This document shows positions 1 to 9,522 of a stretch of DNA of 64,000 nt, piece after piece. The number at the start of each line of letters is the position of its first letter. Position 1 is the first letter of the stretch. Made by a program: the position numbers and the translations under genes. Source of the DNA: Nakazawaea peltata (Eukaryota > Ascomycota > Pichiomycetes > Alaninales > Pachysolenaceae); contig BCGQ01000004.1 in assembly GCA_001599355.1 (NCBI GenBank), forward strand, positions 317,249 through 381,248, in the 5' to 3' direction. The notes beneath the pieces are model-generated. The model worked only from the letters and a program-made list of their open reading frames with translations, was not told the origin of the DNA and made no database searches.

Positions 1-762
1 AGACAGAGACGAATTGTTTTGGAGGAGAAGGAGACTACTAGAATTGCTTGTAGTTGTTCCCAATTTGGTATTACAGTCCATCTCTCCTAATGTCATTCCA
101 TCATCTTCTTCATCTTCTTCTACGACGACTTCATTCCGCACAGGCGACAGTAAGAATCTCTCTATGTTGGAAGATGCTGGAAGTGAAGTAGAACTGATAA
201 GTGAGCTAGGGAAACCAGAAAACTCCAGAGGAGCACTCTCAGTTCTCTTATGTCTGAATTTCACAGTCTTATTAAGAACAATATCATCCAAATCTATGAT
301 AGCATTAGGAATCTCGGAAGAATCTTCGAATCTCAGTTCATCAGTTATAAAGAATCTGTTGGATGGTGATGAAAATGAGAATGAGCTCGAAGAATATGAC
401 CCTGGCTTCTCAATATTTATCAGCGGAATAGGTAAAGTCGAAGAGACAGGATGTGCAGGTGAAGGAGGGGACGGAGTCTTGATCGGGCTCAGCAAAGCAA
501 TCGGTTTAGAAGCCGGTAGCACAATCTGTGGAGTAGGTGATACCGAAGATGCCGAAGAACTGGGGTTGTTAGCGACTGTATTTGCAGGAGACGAAAGACC
601 TCCGTTACAAGCCGTAGTAGCGCTTGAAAGTGATGTGGTGAATATATTATTGAAATCGAAATCTCCCGAGATCGCAGACGATCTCTTATGTCCGTGCCTT
701 CTTTGGAAGGTCGTCGGAGCCAATAACCTATTAGTATTGTTATTCAATGAAGGAGATGCCAT
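1..762 (-). CDS. Serine-rich protein, 5' part only (runs off left edge)
   Basis: The minus strand is open from an ATG at 760-762 to the window edge, giving 254 residues without a stop; the 3' end lies outside. The N-terminus (residues 13-30) is basic with a HGHKRS segment, followed by long Ser/Pro/Thr-rich stretches, SP and TP sites suited to proline-directed kinases, and a KFRHKRTESAP segment near residue 185. Such composition is typical of yeast cell-cycle or polarity regulators, but I do not recognise the family. The plus strand also has a long open frame here (14-781), which I treat as the shadow because the minus frame has the better start and a plausible phosphoprotein composition. No signal peptide or membrane segment is visible. 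Confidence 0.6.
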   Translation of the reverse strand, partial: MASPSLNNNTNRLLAPTTFQRRHGHKRSSAISGDFDFNNIFTTSLSSATTACNGGLSSPANTVANNPSSSASSVSPTPQIVLPASKPIALLSPIKTPSPPSPAHPVSSTLPIPLINIEKPGSYSSSSFSFSSPSNRFFITDELRFEDSSEIPNAIIDLDDIVLNKTVKFRHKRTESAPLEFSGFPSSLISSTSLPASSNIERFLLSPVRNEVVVEEDEEDDGMTLGEMDCNTKLGTTTSNSSSLLLLQNNSSLS

Positions 763-2459
763 GCCAAAAATAAAAAAATGAATGTATAGAAATGCAATGA
801 AATGAAGAGTCTGAAAATGGGTATCGAAAGTAATGTGAATGGAAAGAGCGACTAAATCATAAAATAACGTCTAAATAACGCGGGTGATTGTGGAATAAAA
901 GAGTGGATATGAATCTCAATACATATACTGGTATTGCCTGTATATAGCAATACTAACAGTAATATGTAAATGTCGATAGATATGGAGGATGTAAAATACA
1001 CGTATTCACGCGAAATGGAGATCCTGGAGATTCAAAGCACCAATTATATAGAAATATATGAGCCAAACTTATCTTTGAAAGAGGAGGGGGAAAGGTGCAG
1101 ATAAATAAATTAAATATTAAAAATGTTAAAGTTTTGAGCCTAAAAAGTTAAAAAGAACTAAATAAGAAAACAAAGAAAATTTTTTTCCTTTCCCTGAAAT
1201 TTCAAAGAGAGACATACAGAGGGAACTGCGGGCCGGATTAGGAAGGGTGCACCACACTGGGGAATGTGACAAGGGGGAGGTTGTTGAGGGGAGATAAGTT
1301 GCTGGAGATGGTTGAAGGATATGGATGAGAAGATGGTTGAGGGAGATAGTTGGATAGTTGGGTGGTTGCAGATAGGTCGAAGGATGAATAGAACATAGGT
1401 CTCGATTGCTATTGAGAGCAGATGTAGTATGAACTATCCTTCAGGGACTATCTCGATTTGGATTAAATTAGATCCCACAAGTTACTTGAGTAATTTGATT
1501 AATTTGGAAAACGCCTGTCTCTATCAGGCAGCTGCAGTACCATTTTCAGGATCGCAGCGTTGATTATGTCACTTGCTAGGAGATCCCACTGCATATAACA
1601 AAAAGAAAAAGATAAATAGAGATTCAAAAGACGCGTATCATAAACCTGAGAGGATTACTTAATTGGGCTTAAATGAGAAGGGAAAAAACTCGAGAACAAT
1701 AGACAGGAGCGAGGGATTGGCTTTTTTTTGTTTTTTTTAAGCTGTCCTGCGTGCGCTAAGAAAAAAACACTTTAAGGCAAACAAGTAGACAACAGACAGC
1801 ATCTGAGACTGAATCAAGCTGTTAAAGCCCGTTGCTATGTTCCACCTCCACATTCCCTAAAATTCCCAATCAATATACCTGATTTGGTTACTAATACGTT
1901 GAAATCGACCGATAAATAAAAGTTGTTTGAGACAGGTCCCAAAATCCAATATTTTCACTAGTTACGGAGCAGAAAACTCGCTCACAAATTGTAAAATAAT
2001 ATTATGCAAATCAAACTTTAAATTATATACGATGTCATGTTTTTATTGCGATACTGATAGCAAAAAGAAATAGAACACTCTCATTTTGAAGTATTAATAC
2101 GTCAACAGCGTCTGCGTGCTCTGCCGATCATCCATTTCAATAGCTGAAAAGATATACTACTTAAAAGATATACCTCTTATTATCGGGATCCCCTTTAATA
2201 CTATCTGTCTGATTTCTGTCTTTCTTCCGTTTCATCTCACGGTTGCTCTCCAGGCGTCTTCACAATTAATCCCATTTGGGGCAACGAGATCTTCATCCTT
2301 AAAATGGAAGATCTTCGCTCAAATAGTCTGAAAGAACCATTACCTATTTGGGCATTCATCCACATCATAGCAATTAACTAAATCTGTCATCTTGTTCCTC
2401 CTATCTTTTCCGTGTCAATAAATCCACCCGCGCGCTCGTTCTCCCCTACTTTAAAAGAA
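763..2459. other. Intergenic region, 1.7 kb, no gene recognised
   Basis: This is the shared upstream space of the serine-rich gene on the left and QCR7 on the right. It has poly-T/poly-A tracts (for example near 1722-1740) and G-rich purine stretches at 1260-1380. The short open frame at 2116-2331 lacks an ATG start and any recognisable feature. I saw no tRNA here. Confidence 0.6.
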
Positions 2460-2464
2460 CCAAT
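2460..2464 (+). promoter_or_regulatory. CCAAT box upstream of QCR7
   Basis: A CCAAT pentamer lies 118 bp before the QCR7 ATG. CCAAT is bound by the Hap2/3/4/5 activator of respiratory genes, and QCR7 is a classic target class. A second CCAAT at 2569-2573 is probably inside the leader. Confidence 0.45.
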
Positions 2465-2581
2465 AGAATTTCGCCAATTTTCAATTTTTGTGTAGAAAAA
2501 AATTTTCTTCAACTAAACTAGGCCTAAACATAAGATTGTTACTAGCAATAGAAGTGTCATAGATACAACCAATAAGCAAAA

Positions 2582-2965
2582 ATGGCTACTTTAACCTCTA
2601 CCATCAAGGCTTGTGAATTCATCTTGGAGAAGCCTTTATTGAAGTCGATCTTCGTTCCATCCGCCAAGATCTTCTCCCAATTGGCCGGCTACAGAAAGTT
2701 GGGATTGAGATTAGACGACTTGATCATTGAAGAGACCCCAGTTATGCAAACTGCCATCTCTAGATTGCCAAAAGATGAATTGTACTCCAGAAACTACAGA
2801 ATCCTTACCGCTCAACAATTAACCTTGTCTCACCAAATATTACCAAAGTCTAAGCAATTGAAATTCGAGGAAGATATCCCATCTTTGACCCCATACATCT
2901 TGGAACTGGAGCTGGAAGCTCTGGAGAAGGATGAGTTGGACAACATCGCCGTCGTCAAGAAATAA
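2582..2965 (+). CDS. QCR7: Cytochrome bc1 complex subunit 7
   Basis: A 127-residue protein matching the ubiquinol-cytochrome c reductase 14-kDa subunit, a matrix-facing component of respiratory complex III that contacts cytochrome b. Recognisable parts are LAGYRKLGLRLDDLI (about residues 37-51), the MQTAISRLP segment and the C-terminal YILE...EKDELDNI tail. Length equals the S. cerevisiae protein. The start at 2582 is the first in-frame ATG, with a short AT-rich leader. The tail contains three CTG codons (2906, 2912, 2921); read as alanine they give ILEAEAEAAEKDELDN, almost identical to the yeast tail, whereas leucine does not fit. It is convergent with CWC15, 145 bp apart. S. cerevisiae QCR7 sits next to APA2 and CAB1, which are also in this window. 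Confidence 0.96.
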   Translation: MATLTSTIKACEFILEKPLLKSIFVPSAKIFSQLAGYRKLGLRLDDLIIEETPVMQTAISRLPKDELYSRNYRILTAQQLTLSHQILPKSKQLKFEEDIPSLTPYILELELEALEKDELDNIAVVKK

Positions 2966-3110
2966 ATTCATCGATAATCATAACCACATTCAAACCAGAA
3001 CATGTTCATAAAATATTTATATTTGATTCAGTCATTTCCCTAAATTTTGGGAAAGAGAGATAAGATCATACTTTTCTCCGTTTTAATAAAAAAACATCTA
3101 TTTATATATA

Positions 3111-3848
3111 TCATTTCATATACCTATCCATGAACTTTTTGTGATAGTCGTTACGTAACATGTCGTTAATGTAGTTATCAGAGCTTGGGGCTGTCTTTGG
3201 CTTTTTGTTCCTATTGCTGAAGACAGTCTCATCTCTCCAGCTCTTGAGTCGAGATTTTTGCTCATTCTCTTGGTTTATAAGCAGCTCAATCTTATCATCT
3301 TGCTCAATTGCCTTGGCTTGTTCTGCTTTAATTTTCTTAATACGAGCCAATTCCAGCATTAACTGTTCAGTCTCTGAATCTTCATCGCTATCACTACCTG
3401 TCTCATCGTCATCTTCACTTGCGTCTTCATCATTTGAATCTGAATCATTATCCACCTCTTTAGTTTCTTCTTTTATCCTCTTCATCCGCTCTATGTAATC
3501 TTCCTCCACATCCACACAGCTCTTCTCATCTCCCATTTCAAGTAACAGTACTGGCTCAACTTTACCTATTTGCTCATTCAAATACCTATCTTTATATTCT
3601 TTTCCTTCCTTCAGATAATGGTTCATCTCCTTTTCTATCAACTGTTTCTTAAACTCATCAGCGCTAGGCTTCAGTTTATTTAAATCGACCTTACTTGTTT
3701 CATACTCATCATCTTCCTCTCTCACTACTTGATGTCTATACTTGAGCTGTGTATGAGCAGGTAAAAACCGTTTATGTGCAATATGAGTTTTATTCTGACC
3801 CAGTCTACCTTTCAGGTGATCAAATGTGGGTCTATGAGCTGATGACAT
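3111..3848 (-). CDS. CWC15: Spliceosome-associated protein Cwc15
   Basis: A 245-residue Cwc15/Cwf15 family protein, a component of the Prp19-associated (NTC-related) part of the active spliceosome. The diagnostic N-terminus is present (SxHRPTFDHLKG followed by LPAHTQLKYR, residues 3-38), as is the C-terminus (YINDMLRNDYHKKFMDRYMK, 226-245) that packs into the catalytic core. Between them lies an acidic, highly charged linker (about 130-165), then a predicted helix with ARIKKIKAEQAKAIEQ. It is longer than S. cerevisiae Cwc15 (175 aa) mainly through the acidic linker. It is divergent from NBP2 with 276 bp between starts, as the adjacent genes YDR163W and YDR162C are in S. cerevisiae. Confidence 0.93.
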   Translation of the reverse strand: MSSAHRPTFDHLKGRLGQNKTHIAHKRFLPAHTQLKYRHQVVREEDDEYETSKVDLNKLKPSADEFKKQLIEKEMNHYLKEGKEYKDRYLNEQIGKVEPVLLLEMGDEKSCVDVEEDYIERMKRIKEETKEVDNDSDSNDEDASEDDDETGSDSDEDSETEQLMLELARIKKIKAEQAKAIEQDDKIELLINQENEQKSRLKSWRDETVFSNRNKKPKTAPSSDNYINDMLRNDYHKKFMDRYMK

Positions 3849-4124
3849 CTTTTAGTATGCTCAGCTGTTTCTATGCTGTTTCGATGCTATTTCTATGCCC
3901 CTTCTCTGCTTTCCCTGCTCTCTCTGCTCTTCCTCTAAAATGCCCTCGTATCTTCGATTACCATTTTCGTAATATTAGCCCAAAACACACGACTCATTTC
4001 AAACTGGCTGTTGAGATCAGAATTTTGATAAAAATAGATCGTTGAAGAGGAGGAAATGAAGATAGAGTACGAACGGCGCTATCACAAATAAAAGAAAGTC
4101 AGAAACAATTGGATTCAGGGAAGG

Positions 4125-4658
4125 ATGCTGACACGCGCAAGATTATCGGTGCGGGATTTTGGATATCCTGAAGAGGACCCGTTACATTATGGAGTGGACG
4201 AAAGAAATAACAGGGATTCCGCTGAGGGAGAATATTATTATGACGATGATGAAGGAGAAGAAGAAGAAGAAGAGGAGGGGGAAAATGATGATGTGACAAC
4301 GACGCGAAGACTGATACTGTTGTATTCATTCGAGCCAGAGAATGATAATGAATTACGATTAATAGAGAACCAAGAGGTATTGATTAGCTATAGGTACGGG
4401 CAAGGGTGGCTTGTAGCTCATGACCCTGAAACGAATGAGACGGGATTAATCCCTGAAGAATATGTTGAGTTATACGATGAAGAAGAGGAAGAAAGCGAAG
4501 AACACACTCAACTGGTGTCACTGCTGAAAGAACAGTCTCTGCGAAAAGGCGCGTCTCCTAAAGAGACCCAACATGAAGAACTGACGCCTTTCTTACCGGC
4601 AATGTTACAAGATCATACTGTAGACGGAAATGAGAGCGATTGGGAAGATGAACAATGA
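4125..4658 (+). CDS. NBP2: SH3 adaptor, Nbp2 homologue
   Basis: A 177-residue protein with one SH3 domain at about residues 61-118 (LYSFEPENDNELRL, SYRYGQGWLVA, GLIPEEYVELYDE), which closely matches Nap1-binding protein Nbp2. That adaptor brings phosphatase Ptc1 to the cell-wall and HOG MAP kinase pathways. A Glu/Asp run at 45-55 precedes the SH3, and another acidic stretch follows it. CTG codons 63 and 65 fall at the alanines of the usual AIALYDFEPENDNEL strand, supporting the CTG-to-Ala code. The protein is shorter than S. cerevisiae Nbp2 (236 aa). Both neighbours, CWC15 and ACL4, are also its neighbours in S. cerevisiae. Confidence 0.93.
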   Translation: MLTRARLSVRDFGYPEEDPLHYGVDERNNRDSAEGEYYYDDDEGEEEEEEEGENDDVTTTRRLILLYSFEPENDNELRLIENQEVLISYRYGQGWLVAHDPETNETGLIPEEYVELYDEEEEESEEHTQLVSLLKEQSLRKGASPKETQHEELTPFLPAMLQDHTVDGNESDWEDEQ

Positions 4659-4785
4659 ATTAGGACATAGAAATAAAAAGACTGAGACGTCTCGCATTAC
4701 ATTGCATAGCCATTTAGACTCTATAGTTTACAGCAATTAGATTAAATACTAAGTAACAAACGAAAAACAAATCCTCAGTGTAGCT

Positions 4786-5871
4786 TTACTCATCGTCACT
4801 TTCAATTTCATTCTCCCAATTTTCCTCCTTATTTTGAAGGGCCAGATTTAACTCCTTTTTCTTTACGACACCTCCACATTCTTCCAAGATTTGTTTCATT
4901 TGCGCGACCAATTCCTCAGCGTCTGAATCTGTTACCACGGCATTTCTCAAGGCATTTGTCAAACAAAATCTTATGCTAAATAATAATTCTTGTTGATCAG
5001 GAATTGTTAAATTTAATGGGGGTAATTCAGGGAAGATCTGACCAATTTTCGTTCCCTCGGAATTTTGTAACAGCCCCAGATTCTGAGATTTCTTTAATTG
5101 CAAATAATTCAGGAACAGTTCCAAGTAGAAACTCTCCAAACTTTGATCGTTAATATCTTGAATGACATTTGCAATCTCCAGCAGTAATTCCAATAATTCC
5201 AATTCGATACAATATCTACAAAGAGTCAACAATGGTTGTATTAACTCGACGATCTCTTCCTCATCTTGCAATTCGGTCTCGTTCAATTTTTGTCTTTTCT
5301 GTTGGAAAAGATCCCACGATTTCTGACACAGTTCACTCAGTTCTTGATCTCTTTGTTGAGAGATACGAATACTAGCCAAAGTTGACCACAGCTCTGGGTT
5401 TTGTTCATCCAATTGAATAGAATACTGAATCAACTCATCACATTTCAGTTCAGCTTCAGGAGCCATACATAAATCGGTCATCCAAATCTCAATCGACAGG
5501 AAAATACCTTGGTTCAATTTTTTCACTATATCGTCACCGGTATTATTCAGTTTCAAGTCCTCATTAAGACGGTTTAAACCAATGTTCAACAAGTTGAGTC
5601 CATCTTCACTACCAATAATCTGACCCAAATAAAAAAATTTCTCGGTTCCAAACTTGGCTTCTTCATCTAATTCACACAGTTTGGTCAAAATCTCGTACGC
5701 TTCTTCAACCATGGAGTTCTCCAACAACGCCTCTCCATAGAATTGTAAGAATTTGACGTCATCGCCAAAGGATGAGGCATTACTTTGTAAGATTTGGAGC
5801 AGATCCAGAGGTTTTTGTTGGCTTAAAAGCGATTTAGCCTCAGATATCAACGTTTCAACATTCAAAACCAT
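4786..5871 (-). CDS. ACL4: Dedicated chaperone of ribosomal protein L4 (TPR protein)
   Basis: A 361-residue helical repeat protein matching Acl4, the TPR chaperone that binds newly made uL4/Rpl4 and delivers it to nuclear pre-60S particles. TPR-like helices run from about residue 5 to 325 (QKPLDLLQILQSN, FYGEALLENSMVEEAYEILTKLCEL, PELWSTLASIRISQQ). The extreme C-terminus is acidic (NEIESDDE), as in the yeast protein. The start at 5871 is the first ATG. It diverges from GIR2 with 223 bp between starts, and that gap holds an RRPE-like motif that fits a ribosome-assembly factor. The order CWC15-NBP2-ACL4 reproduces YDR163W-YDR162C-YDR161W. Confidence 0.92.
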   Translation of the reverse strand: MVLNVETLISEAKSLLSQQKPLDLLQILQSNASSFGDDVKFLQFYGEALLENSMVEEAYEILTKLCELDEEAKFGTEKFFYLGQIIGSEDGLNLLNIGLNRLNEDLKLNNTGDDIVKKLNQGIFLSIEIWMTDLCMAPEAELKCDELIQYSIQLDEQNPELWSTLASIRISQQRDQELSELCQKSWDLFQQKRQKLNETELQDEEEIVELIQPLLTLCRYCIELELLELLLEIANVIQDINDQSLESFYLELFLNYLQLKKSQNLGLLQNSEGTKIGQIFPELPPLNLTIPDQQELLFSIRFCLTNALRNAVVTDSDAEELVAQMKQILEECGGVVKKKELNLALQNKEENWENEIESDDE

Positions 5872-5931
5872 CCTAATGTCACCACTTCTTTACCACTAAA
5901 GATCTCTTCTCTCTTCTCTTCCCTTGTCTAT

Positions 5932-5943
5932 TGAAAAAATTTT
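5932..5943 (-). promoter_or_regulatory. RRPE-like motif between ACL4 and GIR2
   Basis: TGAAAAAATTTT lies 61 bp upstream of the ACL4 ATG in the promoter shared with GIR2. It resembles the ribosomal RNA processing element bound by Stb3 upstream of ribosome-biogenesis genes. It could serve one or both genes. Confidence 0.45.
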
Positions 5944-6094
5944 AACTCTGCTCTATATAAAATTTTTCCCACTCATTTTCCATAGTGAGGGAGCATTTGG
6001 CTGAGCGAAAATAAGAGAAAGAAGAGGAGAGAAGGTGAGTAGAAGAGGTCAAGTAGAAGTTAAGTAGAAAAGACTTGATTACGCTTAGGTGAAA

Positions 6095-6832
6095 ATGGAT
6101 TACCTGGAAGAACAAAGACAAGAATTGGAAATCTTGGAATCGATTTACCCAGATGAGTTAATAAAACAATCCGAGACCGAGTTCAGTATCAATTTGAAAC
6201 TCGACGTTGAGTCTGAGAATGCTCACCATTTGGAATTGAGAGTTAAATACCCAGAAACATACCCGGATGTCGCACCTGAATTGGATGTAGTAGTGGGGCA
6301 ACCTCTTGAAGGCGATGAGAATGAGGAGGATGAATACGATGAAGACGATTATGATGATGGTTATGACTCTGATGAGTCTGAAGATGAGGAACGTAGAGCT
6401 CCGGTGATTATTGCCGATACTGTTTTCTTCGATGATGACGATATGAAGAAGTTATTACTTCAGATGAACGAGGAACTGGAACAGAATATCGGGATGTCCA
6501 GTGTATTTGCATTACTGTCTTCTCTTAAAGATCTGCTGGAAGTGTTATTCCAAGAGAAGGTTGATACTCTGCAGAAACTGTACGACGATGAGTTATTAAA
6601 GAAAGAGATGGAAGAACAACAAAAGTTTATTGGTACAAAGGTGACACCAGAATCTTTCCTGGAATGGAGATCAAAGTTTAGAAAAGAGGTTGGTATCGAA
6701 GAGAAATATTTCAAGAGATTCCAAGAAATTCATCAAGGTAAAATGACTGGTAAAGAAATATTCGAGAAAGGTTTGGCTAAATTGGATGACGGTGAGGAGT
6801 TGGCTGATGAAGTCGAAAAATTGGCCGTATAA
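6095..6832 (+). CDS. GIR2: RWD-domain protein Gir2
   Basis: A 245-residue protein with an N-terminal RWD domain (residues 1-130), including the hallmark ESIYPDEL and the YP...YPDVAPEL turn. The RWD is split by a very acidic insert of Asp/Glu/Tyr/Ser around residues 71-100. The C-terminal half is a helical region ending in a basic-to-acidic tail. Gir2 binds Gcn1 and the GTPase Rbg2, damping Gcn2 activation during amino-acid starvation. The open frame extends upstream only to a GTG at 6089, so the ATG at 6095 is the start. It is convergent with ENT5, with just three bases between the two stop codons. GIR2 and ENT5 are neighbours in S. cerevisiae too (YDR152W, YDR153C). Confidence 0.94.
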   Translation: MDYLEEQRQELEILESIYPDELIKQSETEFSINLKLDVESENAHHLELRVKYPETYPDVAPELDVVVGQPLEGDENEEDEYDEDDYDDGYDSDESEDEERRAPVIIADTVFFDDDDMKKLLLQMNEELEQNIGMSSVFALLSSLKDLLEVLFQEKVDTLQKLYDDELLKKEMEEQQKFIGTKVTPESFLEWRSKFRKEVGIEEKYFKRFQEIHQGKMTGKEIFEKGLAKLDDGEELADEVEKLAV

Positions 6833-6835
6833 AAT

Positions 6836-7642
6836 TCACAAATCTAGTAAATTTGCTGCTGCTGTTGGTTCAGTTCCTTGGATTTCCTCTTCAGGATCTG
6901 AATCTTTATAATGTTCATTGTCTTCATACTCTTGTAATTTATTGGAGACTACAGTCGATTTTTTCCGCTTGGCTCTCAATTGATCAGGTGAGTCCAACAT
7001 CTCCACTATTTGCTGGGCTTTTTTGCAAATTAATTCGGTATGAACTTTATCACGATGATCTATAGACCCAAGACAGTTGTAATTGTCCATAACATTCTTA
7101 AAATAATCATAATATGCATTGATTTCATCATAAATATCATATCCGTAATCCAGGTCGTAGCAATGTATTAATAAATATTCCAATACTTGAAGCAGCTTCT
7201 GCACTATGCGAAATTCCACCCCCAGAGTGATATAACGTTTCTTTATAGCCTCATAAATCTGATGAGATCCATAATTTTGGAAAAGTGTTGGTCTCTCCAG
7301 ATTTAAAAATATCCTTAGCTTATCAAATGGCAATATTATGGTGAGTCCTTCACTGTACTGATGAATTCGGTACGCAAGATGGAAGACAGCTTTGGAAGAG
7401 TCGCAATATTCATCACTAGTCAACTCACTTAACATATCTACTCTCAATGGTATTGTCACAATAGGAGTTTTATTAAAACTCCCCTCCCTACCAATCAACA
7501 CCTCATCGCAAAATGACTGTAATTCTGCACTACTTGGACCCCACAGATCGGCGGTAGTTAACAGGCGGACTTTATCCTCTAAAATAGTATGACTGGTAGC
7601 AAAATTTTGCACTTTACGTGATATCTGTCTTGCAGTAAACAT
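6836..7642 (-). CDS. ENT5: Epsin-like clathrin adaptor Ent5
   Basis: A 268-residue protein with an ANTH/ENTH-like N-terminal domain (about residues 5-185), which in this family binds phosphoinositides at the trans-Golgi network and endosomes. Near the C-terminus an acidic patch (YKDSDPEEE) leads to NLLDL, a clathrin-box motif, at the last five residues. S. cerevisiae Ent5 is longer (411 aa); the missing part corresponds to the disordered tail with further adaptor motifs, so this is a minimal version. The open frame starts upstream at a GTG; the ATG at 7642 is the real start. Assignment rests on domain content plus position next to GIR2. Confidence 0.88.
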   Translation of the reverse strand: MFTARQISRKVQNFATSHTILEDKVRLLTTADLWGPSSAELQSFCDEVLIGREGSFNKTPIVTIPLRVDMLSELTSDEYCDSSKAVFHLAYRIHQYSEGLTIILPFDKLRIFLNLERPTLFQNYGSHQIYEAIKKRYITLGVEFRIVQKLLQVLEYLLIHCYDLDYGYDIYDEINAYYDYFKNVMDNYNCLGSIDHRDKVHTELICKKAQQIVEMLDSPDQLRAKRKKSTVVSNKLQEYEDNEHYKDSDPEEEIQGTEPTAAANLLDL

Positions 7643-8006
7643 CACCACTTGGCCTTACTTCCTTCAAAAATATGATATTGTCCAATTCTTATAAATGGCA
7701 AAACCCCCTTCTAACTAAAAACATCCCTCTCTTTCCGAACTTTTTTCTTGCTGCGAGAGGGTGCATAGAATAAACGAGCAGGCAGTGCCTTGCTCAGAGG
7801 GGGAAAATGACAGGAATTGACAGTGAATGGGAGAAGGGACTAGATACCATAGAGGAGGGTTAGAATTCAGGCTTACACAGGTCAGTATATACGTTGTGTT
7901 ACTTCTATGAGAAAACAGACTTCACACTTCACACTTCTCCACACTATAGGGCATTCAGTAGCAAAAAACGAAGTCAGGTTTTAAAGAACGAAAAAAAAAG
8001 AAAACG
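7643..8006. other. Intergenic, ENT5 promoter to tRNA-Phe
   Basis: The 364 bp upstream of ENT5 contain poly-A tracts (the A-run at 7991-7999 lies just 3' of the tRNA on the opposite strand and, read from the tRNA strand, is its poly-T terminator). No coding sequence is seen. Confidence 0.6.
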
Positions 8007-8100
8007 TGCGGATTCTCTGGATCGAACAAAGGACCTTTAGAATGCAGCGCCTGTAACAAACGACTTCAGTCTAACGCTCTCCCAACTGAGCTAAACCCGC
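8007..8100 (-). tRNA. tRNA-Phe (GAA) with 21-nt intron
   Basis: The minus strand begins GCGGGTTTAGCTCAGTTGGG and ends with the T-arm GTTCGATC and acceptor strand AATCCGC plus discriminator A. The anticodon stem TTAGA/TCTAA encloses the loop CTGAAG with anticodon GAA. An intron of about 21 nt is inserted one base 3' of the anticodon, the usual nuclear position. The mature length is 73 nt before CCA. A T-run follows on the minus strand (7991-7999) as polymerase III terminator. Confidence 0.95.
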
Positions 8101-8225
8101 TAATTCTTGTTTAGTTAAGACTTGTTCCTGTATACACGATGGATCTTAATCTGAAACACTATCATATGAATTTGTCTGAGTAATAAGACTACTTGATTGA
8201 CATTCAAATTTAGGTATTTATTTAT

Positions 8226-9209
8226 CTATAACTTTGTTACACTATCATTCGGAAAACCGACATTCTCTAAGAAATGATCGAACCCCATTTGCAAGACCTT
8301 GTCCTTGACTTGTTGGTTCCTGCCACTGAATAAACCCATGAATTGAAGACTGTTCAGCCAACATTCCTCATACTTCAGCTTGGATCTTGGGATAGCCATG
8401 AGATACTTCGTAGTCATTATGAGATTATATGATATCAGAGGGTTTAATTCACCATTTTCATCTGATAAATACGACTTTTCAATAAGATTTTTTGACTTGA
8501 AGAGCTCATAAACCGCCTGTAGAAGAGTTTTGTAGATGTCGTAAAGTTGATTTGCAGATACTTTATCTGGTAATGGGATGACAAAATGCTTGAAAGGAGC
8601 CGAAGGGTCAGTAACAACAGTGTTAATATCCCCATTTGACTCGTAATTATCAATGAATTTGCTCACCTTCGGTGTAAAACTACCGTTAGTAGGCAAGGTT
8701 AAAAATTGGATATGCTTATGGATTTGAGAGTAGCCGCTTTCATGTCCGGAGTTGAAAAATGAGAAAAATTCCCCATGGCCTTTAGTCGAATTCACCTGAT
8801 TCACCACAAGATTCATAGCAACCAAATCATCCAGATCTAACAATGTGTCCTGCTTCACAAAGTCCTTGGTCACCATCAAGAAATGGTACAGACAATTGGG
8901 GAACTTATTCAACAACAACTTATACTTCGACAAAAAATCGTCACAGATAGTCAAGACAGGTTCATTCTTCAAGAATGGGTTCAATTTCTTATTCTCAGTC
9001 TCATTCTCAGACTTACGGTTGATGGGTCTTTTCAGTAGCGCGTGTATTATCTTGAACTGATAATTCTCTCCATAGTGTTGTATATCATTCTCGATATCAG
9101 GCTCGTATACAAGTGCTTCTTTGGCCAACAGTGAATCAAAAACTTCCTTGATCCTTCCAAAGAGGTCAATGGCATGTAAATCCTCCAGATTTTCAATAGT
9201 ATAACCCAT
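8226..9209 (-). CDS. Diadenosine tetraphosphate phosphorylase, copy 1
   Basis: A 327-residue Apa1/Apa2-type enzyme, which splits diadenosine tetraphosphate with phosphate to ADP and ATP. It belongs to the HIT/GalT nucleotidyl-transferase fold; the catalytic HKHIQ motif (His about 164 and 166) follows SGYSQ. Other conserved pieces are NPFLKNEP, LLNKFPN and the PLISYNLIMTTKYLMAIPRSK segment. The frame extends upstream to a GTG at 9215, but the ATG at 9209 aligns with the start of copy 2. It lies head-to-tail with a second copy 313 bp away. S. cerevisiae APA2 is next to CAB1, matching the context, but its APA1/APA2 pair arose by genome duplication, so this tandem pair is independent. Confidence 0.93.
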   Translation of the reverse strand: MGYTIENLEDLHAIDLFGRIKEVFDSLLAKEALVYEPDIENDIQHYGENYQFKIIHALLKRPINRKSENETENKKLNPFLKNEPVLTICDDFLSKYKLLLNKFPNCLYHFLMVTKDFVKQDTLLDLDDLVAMNLVVNQVNSTKGHGEFFSFFNSGHESGYSQIHKHIQFLTLPTNGSFTPKVSKFIDNYESNGDINTVVTDPSAPFKHFVIPLPDKVSANQLYDIYKTLLQAVYELFKSKNLIEKSYLSDENGELNPLISYNLIMTTKYLMAIPRSKLKYEECWLNSLQFMGLFSGRNQQVKDKVLQMGFDHFLENVGFPNDSVTKL

Positions 9210-9522
9210 GTTCACCCCACCTATTCAGCCCATCCTTCTTGTTTGCTTGACTTAAAGAATCCGCTCAGGCTCTGACTGTGCGCAGAGTGAGCATTTTCGC
9301 AAACTGTGTCAGCACAGCACCATTTCAGATCTGTCTCAGATCTGCGCACTCAAACCCCCTTTTTAAGTCATCCAGGCACTGTCTCAAGATTTCACATGGG
9401 CAAATTGTTTGCATTGTCTTCGTTGGAACTGAGCAGAGCATCAGGGGTGAAAAGATATAGACCTACAGAAATTATAGTGAGGAAATACAGACTGTAAAAT
9501 GAAGCTATTCTATAAAAATTAT
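9210..9522. other. Spacer between the two phosphorylase genes
   Basis: The 313-bp spacer has a repeated CAGATCTG-like word (near 9327-9347) and no credible gene. It holds the 3' end of copy 2 and the promoter of copy 1. Confidence 0.55.

Noticed and set aside
14-781. Plus-strand open frame at the left edge
   Set aside because: It is the shadow of the minus-strand serine-rich gene: its Leu/Ser/Glu composition is the antisense of Ser/Glu/Lys/Asn codons, and the minus frame has a proper start.
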